DNA from: Aplectana chamaeleonis
Taxonomy: Eukaryota; Nematoda; Chromadorea; Rhabditida; Cosmocercidae
Direction of reading: 5' to 3'
Assembly (NCBI GenBank): GCA_029168955.1
Contig: JAPDOI010000195.1
Coordinates: forward strand, 806,001 to 870,000
Length of the DNA: 64,000 bases
Below are positions 9,444 through 21,400 of this stretch, one piece after another. Within the stretch, counting starts at the first letter, position 1, and every line of letters starts with the position of its first letter. Position numbers and translations under genes: made by a program. The notes under the pieces were generated by a model that saw only the letters and a program-made list of their open reading frames with translations, made no database searches and was not told the DNA's origin.

Positions 9444-12400
9444 ATGTCATCTGTGGCCGTGGTGAATGGTCAGCCTCGGGATCCTTCTTCAGCTACATCA
9501 AAGGAAAACAGCCAAACTCCAGCTCCCCTGCCTCCAATTACTCCTCAGAATCAGACAGGTACGAACTTCATGAACTCTACGACTCAATTTCACATTCATT
9601 TGCTCTCCTCCCATTGTTGGTCTATTTTTAAGGACCAATTGTTAGCATAGCACAAACGTCTCAGGCGCAAATAGGGAATGCTTCCACGCCTCATTCGAAC
9701 TCCGTCGCTCAACGAGACGCAAGAAGGAGTGAAATATACAGGTACAGGGCTTCAATATTTTTTTTCTCAAATTATTTTCCATATGGTTTTTTTGGTTTAT
9801 ATTTTCCCTTCTCATTTGGTTCTGTTTTAGTATTTACGCTCACATCTACTCCGCGCACTTTTAGGTGTGGGGAGGGGAGTTCGCGAGCAGAGGTCGATCA
9901 TCATTGTCCCTGGTCTCAATTTTGCGTCCTGCGAATCGCCTCATGATTTAGTGACATAATATTGCACTCTGTCCGAACGTGCAATCTCTTTAGCCTAGAA
10001 GGAACTGCCAGCTGTGAAATTTGTAGTATCGGCGTTGTTGACGGGCGCTCTTTTTTCAGTACCTCGAGATTTCCTGTGCTTTCAACGTGGTCTGCTCTGC
10101 TAAAAACACCGAACGAATAAAACCGTAGGGAAAGCTGGTCTTCTGTCTGCTATTACAAGCTTCTCTCCATCTCACCTTGGGAAAAATAGGGCGGATCATA
10201 AAAAAACCGGAATATCAAGCTTTATTTTACAAGTTTGCTATCAGTAATTATCGAGCAGTTATCTTGGCAAAAAGCGTTCGAAAATCGATGTTTCTCGCTG
10301 AACCAACCTTTGCTTGAGAAACACTACTAGTAGTAAGAGTTTGTTTTCCCACTTTTGGTCTGTTTGCTTGCTGGAACTGATTCTGATCCGTTGCGCGGTA
10401 ATGGGCTCGTAGCTGTTTCGGGTAAGATTTCCTTTCTCTCAGGGGCAATGCGCATACCTCTCCCCGGTGGGGATCCGTCCCGCGAGGGGACCAACCCCGC
10501 GGCGGGATGCTCGGGGATGGACCGTATGCACATCTCACGTTCGTACCCCGGGGATGGCAGGGACGTAGAGGACGCAAGGTGAAAGGGAGGAAGGCGCAGT
10601 GTGAGAAGCGGTTTTTACTAGAGAGCGGGTTTGTACACGTTAAGGCCGATACATGCAAATGTTATAAATGAGCGAGATATGAGCGAACTGGGCTATGAGA
10701 AGATTCCATGATGCGGCTGGAGGGTTTTAGCTCAGACACTTTGTTTACTTGAAATTGTTAAACACTCATGACAAGATGGAAATTTGCTATGCTTTTCGAA
10801 TGAATTGTTTTCTTCAGATTGTGTTACCGAATTTCGGAGATGATGAGTGTCTGCATCTTTTGCGTCAATTTTATGGTTGCCTATAAGTTTTTTTCCATGA
10901 CCCTTTCGTCGAATGAAGCTCTTACACGGCATTAATACAAGACAAATGTGATATGAGGGGTACAAGAAACAATTATATAAAAAATAGAGTGTAAATAGCA
11001 GCCTAGTGCAAGATAAAACTTTCGTTTCAACAATTATCAAAATAGCGGGAGAATTTGCAATGTTTTGAAACGGGTTTCTGCAGAATAATGAGTATACGAC
11101 AACTGCACGCGCCTTAGTAATGTTACTGCCTCTGGAATGCTGCCAACGTTCTTCGCTGACAGAAAAAGTATTCTGATTTGCAAAAACTTTCAATCATCTC
11201 TCAAGACTTTGTCTCAAAGTTAGAAAATGAAGCGCCCCAATGAAAAACCTCGCTTCAGTCACGTCGTCCCCGAGCAAATTTGTGGGGGGGACGCCATCCT
11301 CGCGAAATGTGGGCGGAGCCCGTCCCCAAAAGATCGCGGGGAGATATGTGCACGCCGGGGACGGCTCGGGGTCGTCCCCATCCCCGCGCGGGGACCCTCG
11401 GGGAGAGGTATGCATACGGCCCCAGGTTATCAATGCATAAAGGAAACTACGAGAACGTTCTGCAACAACATTGAAATTAGCCGAAATCGCGGGATTTCAG
11501 TACCAGTCCAAAAATAGGAAGGTGCCACCGACCACGTAGATGATCTAAGGCTCCATGACATTGCTCACCCGCGTGCGTTTGCGTCACGGTCCGGTGAGCG
11601 TCGCGCGCGTGGCGAACATGCAGAATCCATTATCGCGTGAACGGGTTTTCAGTCTCCCATACAAGGAAACGGTTCATTAGCGGCTTAAAATGAAGACAGG
11701 AAAAGTATCTAGATGATGCTCCAAGCACCCCAATTCACCTCATAGCACCTGAATGTGGGGATGTCGCGTCGTCGCCCGTCTCATTGTGGGCGACGCTCAC
11801 TGGCCGTGACGCAGCACGCACGGGTGAGCAATTTCCGCTCAACCCCTGTGATCTAAATCAGCGCCGTTGAGGAAAAGGATCTAGTGTCTGTACCCGCCGT
11901 CTACTGACAATGAAATCGACGCCATCTTCTGCTCGATATAACAATGCATGTCCTTTATGTATTCCCAGCTGTCACTTTCCTACGCCATTACGGATGTTCT
12001 TGTTGTTGAATAACTGTATATCAGAAATGTTTCAAAATGATTTTTTGGAACGAATAGAAGCACCATCATGAGTGTATTTTCTTATATACATTACGTTTGT
12101 TTCCTAATTGTAAAATAAGGCTATTGAATTAGAATTGATGTCTGTAGTGAGGAGATTGGCTATTATCAAGTTTTTATTCAATCAGTCAGTGGGCAAACTA
12201 CAAAAGACACCTCACAATCCTAGTTCGAGTAGAGTTTGCTCCATATATATCTCAGCCTATAAAATTGAGGGGCAGACGTAGTATGAGACAGCCTTTGCCC
12301 CGTGAGGCATTGGTTAGCGGAGGGGTGTCGTGAGCATTTCGCCCGAAAACGAGAATTTGTGGTGGAGGGGGGTTGTTAAAATTTGGTCGCACGAAAAATC

Positions 12401-15400
12401 CGGAAGGAGTCGTGAAACTTGGCGAATGTTTCGCTGTTGTAGGAGACTATTCTCTTAGTGGTACACATTTTTGGTCCAGAGGACAATCACTGAGAAATCT
12501 CCATGGTCAGCGGCCTCAGCGCAAGGCAAGGTACTGTGATCGACTCGTGAGAGGGACGGCTACTCTGTACCTCCGAATTTTCTGCGCCCTCCCATCTCTA
12601 CCTTGGAAAGCCGTGCGACGCCCGTGTAGGTCGTGAGTGTAACCTTGGCAAAAATTATATAACGTCCCCATGGATCCGGAAGAGACTTTGCGTTCACTGT
12701 TGCAGGTTGGCGCAAACTCGGCGCCCTGTGCTATAGCATAGGTGCACCGAGCTTGCGCCAGCCTCCAATAGGGAACGCAAAGTCTCTTCAGGATCCACGC
12801 CCATGTTAGGTTTGATTGTTTCGTGATTGAATGTCTTTCGTCCAATTTGGAACGCTGATTACCTACTGTTTTTGCGTGGTAGACGACGGTCTATGTGCTC
12901 CTTTCCAGGATTGAGCAGCTTTGTGACCGGTCACAACGGGGGTGTCGTAAAATTCTTGGAAATTTGAAAAAAAAGAAGATTTGGGGGTCGTAAAATTTTG
13001 GAGAAAAATAGGCGTCCACAAGGCGGCCGCGACCGAACCTGATCCTAAAAAATATTACCACAAGTTTGGCTTCTTTTCAAAATTTGACATCACATAAAGC
13101 TAGAATTTTGTTTTGGTCCCAGGGGGGGTCGTGAAATTTTGGGTTAAAAAAGGGCAACGGGGGGGTCTTAGCCGCGTCAAAATTCGCCACATCTGCGTGC
13201 TCAACCCTGCCCCTTTCCTTCTGGCGTCTGGGGCTGCGTCTTCTCTCTATGATTACCATAGCGTAAGCTTAGTCTTGCAGCCGCCATTTCATTTCTACGG
13301 TTTTCCATCTGTGGACCTGTTCCATAGCTAACAAATTGATTGACGCTTTATGCACTGTCTACCACGAGAAACCTTAGTTGAATGGGTTTTCGAATACACT
13401 TCAGAAACCGGTTATATCTTCCTTATAGGTTATAGGTTTATTACGTTCGCATAAGGCAAGCGTTAAAGAGGCACGCAACAATACAAAAATGGTCAAATAA
13501 GATCAATTATATGATATGCATTAAAGCTACACAATGTATGGTAATGGAGAACGCGATAATATAATGAAAGCGATCGATGACAGAAAAACTCAAGGCAACT
13601 CATAGCACTGCAAAAGTTGGGACACACTCCTCCTGAACTGAGGAAAGGTCATAGTGGAACCTGCATTATTTTTTGTAACCTTGAGGAAAAGACTTCCAGC
13701 TCTGAAAGTGAATGATTTAGCGCGAATGGTTGTTTTCGGTCTAGGCAACGTGACCTTAGAGTGACTCCCTCTGGTTCTAGTGAAAACAATTTGAAAAAAG
13801 TTTCTTGCCCGAAAAGCACCTGCTGAATACAGAAGCTTATGAACCATGCATGCATCAAATACTCGGCGTCGAGATTCAAGTGTGGGTAAACCTAGATACT
13901 TGTTCCGGAAAGCAGCTTTTGGGATCCGGTGATACAAAAATCCTCCAATCCTTACAAGCAGTTTACGAGTGAAGTTGTTTTGAACTTTCTCTATGGCATA
14001 AATATGCTTTTTCTTAAACGGACAAAAAACTGTAGTACTTGATTCCACAATAGGCCTGACATAAGTTTTGTAAGCTCGTAAAAGCAAGGGTTTACTTTTG
14101 AGTGAAAGCCCTCTAAAAATATGAGATGTTCGCATTAGAGCTTGCTCACATTTAGCCCTTATGTGAGCAGTAAAGTCAAGTCCATTGTTGTATAGAAATC
14201 CAAGATCTCTCACCTCTTTCACTTCAGATATAGCTACCCCATCAATCATATATGCCTGCTTAGACATAGCCAATCGCGAACCCAACTTCATACAAACTGT
14301 CTTGTTTGGAGACAAAGGCAGTTGCCACTTTTTAGCCCATTCAGCCATAGCATTTATGGCATCCTGCACTTTGCACTCATCACCCGCCTGGGACAGTACT
14401 CTATAGACTTTTATATCGTCAGCATACATTTTACATATTGAACCAGTGTTATGTATGATATCAGGAATTTCAGCCGTGAAGATGTTAAAAAGGATTGGTG
14501 ACAGGACACCTCCTTGTGGAACCCCACTCCTAACATGGGCGATGTTCGACAATGATTGTCCCACTTTTACTTGAAAAGTTCGTCCTGAAAGATACTCCTC
14601 TATCCACTGTAAAATTACTGGGTGCAGCTGCAGAGCATGCAATTTACTCATAAGTTTTTTGTGAGAAACACGATCAAAAGCTTTAGCGAAATCAAAGTAG
14701 ATAATATCACAATGAGCCTTGTTGTCAAGGGCCAGAGACCAGTCATCTAAGCATTCATTCAAATTGGTTTCAACTGAGCGACCGGGAACGAAGCCATGTT
14801 GGCTGTTCGGAATTACGTTATTGATAGCGAGATGACTAAGAATACATTCCTTGAGGATTTTTTCAAAAATTCTACAAAATATAGACGTTATGCTCACTGG
14901 ACGATAGTTACCTGGATCAGACGCAGGCTGCTTTTTCAGTATCGGGGTTACTATAGAATGCTTCCAACGAGAAGGAACTTGACTAGACATCAGTGACTGA
15001 TTAAAAATGTAGGCAAGAGGGCCACTAATAGCGATAGCTACTTTTTGGATAAAGAAAAAAGGGATGAAATCTGGCGTGACAGATGCAGAACTAGGCCACT
15101 TACTCAGCGAATTATAAATTTGATCCGAATAGAAGCACGGGAAATGCTCCATGGGCGAGCAAATATCGAAAAAAGCCTCAGGAATGGACCCCTTATCATC
15201 ATCAAAAGATCTAGAAAAATGATCAGCTAACATATTCGCCTTGTCAACCGCAGATGATGCCACGATTCCATCATTTTGCAAGCACCCTATATGATTATTC
15301 TTATCCTGAAGTTTTGTATTCAGGTAATTATAGAAACTTCGCGTACTACCTGATCCAATGATTTTTCGCTCGATGGATTCGTTGTACTTCTTAAGCTTCT

Positions 15401-18400
15401 TCAGGAATTTCTGCGAAAAATTATTGTACTCTGTCCAGCTATTTGTACGCCTAGCTTCATAAAACAAGCAGTCCCGATGGCTCAGCATATTCTGAAGGTA
15501 CTTTGGAAGATGGGCCGATTTGACTGAAGAAACCAATTTCCACGGAACAAAACGTTCAATTGTTTCATTAAGAACCTCAAGAAATTTTTCATACTTTTCG
15601 TCAACACTATTCATTGAATCAAGCAAACCTCTCCAATGTATCTGGGCTAGACTTGCGCAAATGATGGAAAAATCACAAGCAGAGAATACTCTTCGATAGA
15701 CAGGTGTGGCTAAGGCTTGACAACAATTAACTTGGAACGAGATACTACTATGATCGCTATTACCCACCGGAGGAAGAATGTGTAAGTCATTAATCAGAGT
15801 TTTACTACTGGAAAAAACCAGGTCAAGTACGTTCATCCCTCTGGTAGGATCTTCAACAAGTTGCATAAATTCATGGCAAACAACTAACTCTTCCATAGAA
15901 GACATTTTAGATGTAGTGGCAAAATACTCATTGTCAAAGTGCTGGTCTGGCATATTGAAGTCTCCTACAATGACAGTGTCCAGTTCGCAAGCAGCCAAGT
16001 CACTCAAGACTTTAGAGAGCTGTTCGGTTTTGGCAGCCACACAATTTGGTGATCTGTACACTATGATAAACCTAAATCTGTTACCCTCGCAGCAAATGTC
16101 GACGCCAAGGATTTCGTATGCATTTTCAACCGCTTCTGACAGTACCACTGATAGAGAGAGTCTATGATGAGCTATGATCATCACGCCACCCCCGACCTTT
16201 CTCGGCCTATCGCAACGTCGTATATCATAATCTGCGGCCATACTCCCCAATAAAGAAGGTATAGAATGACTGGGCTTTAGCCAAGTCTCACAAAAAGCAT
16301 AAATGTCGTATTTTCGATTTAGAACAGTGCTAACATAATCCGAGTTTTTCGACATTGACCGTACATTCGAATAAAAACATTTCAAAAGGGCATAATTGTA
16401 CCGAGGAGAAAATCTCAGTTTACCTGATTGGAAACTTGGTTAACTGTAGAAGTCGAGACCGCATTTGTAGGGCTGGTATCAATACGCATACTTGAAGGGC
16501 CTGAGCCCGGGGGCTGCGTTATGGTAGCATCCCTAGGAGATGAGGTACGACGCAAACGAGCTTCTTTCCTACGTTTTAACTCTTCATCAGAGAGAGACTC
16601 CCGGAGGAATATCCCACGACTAGCGAAAAAACGTAAGCGAGAAGAACGGCTGATAGCCATACGTTGGAAGACAGAGGCAGGAAGTACAACCTTCAGCAAT
16701 CTATCCCTACCAGGAGTAGGCATGCCTAATCGATAAACCGACACAGGGTTGCACTCAATATTAAGAAAGTCCAGTATGTTGCAAACATTACAAAAATCAT
16801 ACGAAACACGCTCTCTGCTATGGGTAGACTTCAACTCAGGAACACCGCATACCACTATAGAGCGAGATCTTTCAATATCCTTAAATGAGCAATCAATATC
16901 AGTGCGCGGAGAGGAAATAACGGAATTGACAACGGTATGTGGAGGAGCACTGTTAACTGTTTCGGCAGAAATATTATCACGAAGCAAATCAATTTGACGT
17001 TTAAGTGAAACATTCTCACGACGGAAGAAACTCAGCTCCTTTGTGATCGTTTCTATGACCTTCTTCACGCACTCGGGGACCGTCCTCGACTTGTTGATTT
17101 TCAGCAACTGGTCCTGCAGCTCCTTCGATAGCGACGATTCCGGACTTCCATTGAGCTCATTGATGATAGCGTTACCCTCGATGACATCCTCCTTCTCCTG
17201 ATTTGACTTCGTTTTTTTTCGGCGGCAGTCTCAAAGCAGCGTGTAAACGCACCATTGACGTACAATAATTAGGTTTAATGTGTGTCTCACCTCAGCGCAG
17301 CACTCCTCCCTTTGATGGCCAGAAATGTTGGAAAATTTGAAGGTCCCTCACCCACATTCCAATTTTTGGGCGAAGTTCATTCCATCTAGATACAAAATTT
17401 TCGCATGAGATAGTGGGGGGGGGCGGAGCCGAAACTGTAGCGGTTCGGGTAAACACTATTGTGACGAAGACTAAGTTAAATGTTCGGATATAATATTAAG
17501 AACTGAGATAAGGTTCTCATAGCTCGACTGCTAGATTATTGTGTTATAACAGGTCGCACCACCTCTATTTCCTCTTGCGTCGGCGCCATGTTTTCATACT
17601 TCTAGCGAGTCGACTTTGAATCAATTCATAGGCGACCAATGAATGGGTGTGTTAATAAACATCTAAGTCCTAGTTCAAACAGAAAAATCACGACTGTTTC
17701 ATCATGCCGAGGTTAAAGGCAGTGTCCACGATAGATTTCGTCTTCGGTTTTTGACCGGAAATCGAAAGTTTAGGGTCTCATTGGAGCCGTGGAGTCGAAA
17801 GAAAGAACAAAACGAGCCCGAAAGAGCTCCATATGGCTCCGAAGTCCGCTCGCGCTAGCCTTTCCGCTCGCGGTCGAGTTTTCTTAGGAACAGTTTGGTC
17901 TGCTTCTACATTAGCATTGGAGCGGGAGCGCGGCTGAGTTTCAGCATTGGGGCGCATTTACACGATGTTTACATCAGGCCCATGCCCGCGCAACTGAACC
18001 ACCGTTGAAATGTGACTTTTGAGAAGGAGAGCTGTATTTGGATGTTTCGCAGCGTTTTTCATGATTTTTTCTTCACTGATTAACCAGTCAGACTCTAAAC
18101 TTTCGTTTTCTGGTTTAAACTCGGAAACGATTTTTATCGTGGACACTGCCTTTAATAGAGAGTCGAGTATGGAAACCACATTATTTTTCCTCGTCTCGAG
18201 CTTGTAGGACCTTCTCAGTGGGCGTCTTATGGCCCTGAATTGATCTCATATAGCTCTGTCAGTCGGCATAAAAGCCAGTTCAGTGAGTTTTTTCCAAGAT
18301 AAGAAATCTAGCATCTTTTTAGGTATTCCGGCCCGAAGCCTCTTTTCGCAGCTGCTTGGGCGAACAAAAACGATAGAAGGTTTCGTCTAGCCGTTGGCAG

Positions 18401-21400
18401 TATAGTGGACCGTGAGCAAGGAAACAGCGTATGCTTTTCTCTCATCTTTTCGCTGATTGTAATTCAGTTCATAAGAGGTATTATTTAAGGTGACATTAAT
18501 TGAACTAGACGAAACCCTTGGTCAGCTGGTCGAACGAGGCAGCTTTGCTCACGAATTCCCTCCAAATCAAATTGGATTCATACCAGACTTGGTAGGTTTC
18601 TTTTTTTCATTTTTATTGCTGAATTTCAACTTAGTTGTTTGTAGGAAAACAGATATCCTGATTTGATAGCTACAAGCGCGGATTTCCTCCGGTTATGGAG
18701 GATACATCCGAATAATTTGGTCACGGAGGAAGCTATTTTAAGCAGTGTGGGTTGTAATTTTCGGTGTTTTTACTCATTACTAAGCTTACTTTCAATTGTT
18801 AAATCGGTGGATATGTCACCGGATTCTGTCAGATCATTTGAAATTTTTTGTTACGCGGCAATGTATGAGAAGTGAGGTAGCGCCCAGGGTTAAACAGGCC
18901 GTTGCGCCAATTTTCGGCGGAGCTACGACCCCCCTTTGCTGACCAAAATTTTTGAAATATTCAAAAAATTTCACGATCCCCCTTTGACAAATTTACATCA
19001 AATTTGTATTCAGTACACCGAATCACCCCGGAATACAAATTTCGACTGAAATCTGATAATGTGTCAAACTACCATATACCCACCGTAACGCAAAATTTGA
19101 TGACGGCCTCCGTTCTTGCGCTGCAATATTACTATCAATGGGCAACTAATAGGGCTTCACTTTAGCTTAACAAATGGTTTGAGGGAATTCCTCTTTCTCC
19201 AGAAACGAGTCCCCACCCTAAATTTTCATTTTTCTTCAAGAATTTTCCTAAACTTTTACGGCCCCCGTTGCGCAAACCTGCTCAGCCCTAGTAGCGCCTT
19301 CATTTTTCCGCGAACATGTGCAGATCTAAGGGAGCATTACCCTTTTTTCGATGGACTATAGCTCACGGAGAGGAGTGGTCTCTGTTCATCTAACTAGGGA
19401 AGCTTCCGAACACAAACCTAGTTTTAGAAAAACAGTGTTTTGGACATAGTCAGGCGTGGCCTTGGGATCGGTCAGTAGGAAGTGCGGACCCCACAGGGAC
19501 TCGTCACTGGGATCTCCAATCGCCATTCGGGAATTTGAAGGTTTTTTTCATACAAACTTTGATTTTCATATTTTTGCTTCGTTCTGTCTTTTATTATTTC
19601 TCATATACATACTAAATTTCTATTCGACTTTTAATCCTATCTTAGTTTTTTTTTCAAATTTCGCTGTTCATCAAACGTGTCTGTGGGGGAACAATTTTAT
19701 CGGTAACGTGTGAAAAGAAAATTTCCAAGCCGTGTTCAGATATCGTCAATCTGTGGATGGGGGAAGCCGCGGCGATGCTATGATACTGTGCTTCTCTGGG
19801 CCATATTCCGGTCCGCGATTGCGTCTCGACACACTTTGCGGCCGCTCGCGCTCGAGTGGGTCGGGTTTCCAGCGCCAAAGCCGACTTGATGTGGCTTTTT
19901 TATACAATTTTCTCCAATTTTTTTAGGCTCCCAGTTTTCAAAACTCAGAGTCAGCAGATCGGCGGCTGCGGAGCCGAAAGCTTTTTCGACTCGGGAGCGT
20001 GCGGCTGCAAAGCGTGTCGAGACGCAATTGCGGGCCGGATTTTGGCCCAGATAACCACAGTAGCCTTATCATTAGAGTCGTGTGGCTGTTTGTGAGAAAA
20101 CACAATAGTGGAAATGGAGAGACAACCGCTCCGTCCCTAATATGGCGTGATAATAGCTGCATTGCGACTACCTGCAAACCATATGAGGATACCAATGACT
20201 CGTTTTCGGTTCAGGCAAGGCCTAGGGCTCTCAAACTCTAACTGTGAATAGCTCCAATTAAATTCTTCAAAATAAACCCCATAGGGTCCGGATCTGAAGG
20301 AAAAGTTTTGTTCTCATGCGTAACTACTACAAGTCCTGAGGAGCTTTTGACATCATTGGGACCGGAAGTTACACAATCGTCTGGTTTTTCCCGGGTGATA
20401 GGAGGTGCCATGCTTCTGGTGTGATGGACCCTGCGCTTTCTTTGACCCTGGCTAGAACGGTTCCTTAGCTGCTCCTGTGTTCATAATTCTGCTGATTTTT
20501 GCCTTAGTTACCAACATTTTGAAAGTCTTGCAGCTAGTATGTTTCTTTTTCCAGAATAAGTCATCCCAATTCACTGCTCCTCTCACTAACTTTGACTGGA
20601 ATGAGATTGAGCCAAGGCTAATTGGCACATCCAGCATAGACACGACATGCACCATATACGACGTTGAAGTATGTTGTCATTGTGACAGAAATTGGTGTCA
20701 CGATCCCGATCATATTCGTTTTTCAGGCGCAGCAGGCTGTCGGCTTAATTCGTCCAATTTCCTTTAGTGTGAAAACTCAACTTATCGCTCACGACAAACC
20801 TGTGCACGATATAGCATTCAGTCGAATTTTCAACGGAAAGGATAATTTCGCAACTGTTGGTGAGTTCTGTCTTCAATATTACAGTTGGCCTTGCAGTTTT
20901 GGAAGAAAGACATCAGTCAGAATTGGGATCTACAGCTTCTCCTGTCTTGCAACCTCGGCATGGTCAGTTATCATATTTTTGTAATTCTGCTTGTCTTCGA
21001 GGTTTTCTAGGTGGTACTGTTCTATTCGTCGGCCTTACGTTTCGACACGGTCGTCACCTGAGGCCTAAATATGGTGAAAGGTTTGAAATGTGTTCTGCAC
21101 CATCAAACGCTTCCACCGCTCTAGCGTTTTCGACCTTATGCTAAGATCGTATCGCGAAAACACCCCTGGACCTAGTAAACCCACACGTCGAACCACCAAA
21201 CGAGCAGAGCGTGGTCTGCTTCGCAAGAAACCAGCAGAACGAGTGAGTCACATGGCGCAGTGCGCGTTTTTTTTTTCAAAGAAGGATCTGACTCATTACT
21301 CAGCCCACTCACTCATGCTAGAGGCTGCAACGGGGTATGAACGGAAGAAGGTCATTTGTAACGGATGGACTCTCTGAACGGCTGTTCATGCGTGGATCTC

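Larger units (their letters stand above)
13424..17225 (-). mobile_element. Non-LTR retrotransposon, family C, with ORF1 and ORF2
   Basis: A CR1-type element on the minus strand in intron 2 of WD40 copy 1. ORF1 (to 16415) and ORF2 (16385-13590) are followed by about 160 bp of 3' UTR, an AATAAA near 13442 and a terminal repeat of the 8-mer ACCTATAA (two units, 13424-13440), as is usual for CR1 ends. The 5' end near 17225 lacks an obvious start codon, so the copy may be slightly 5' truncated. Confidence 0.88.

Noticed and set aside
10439..10570. CpG-island-like promoter
   Set aside because: Its inverted relative at 11276-11432 shows it is a transposon end.
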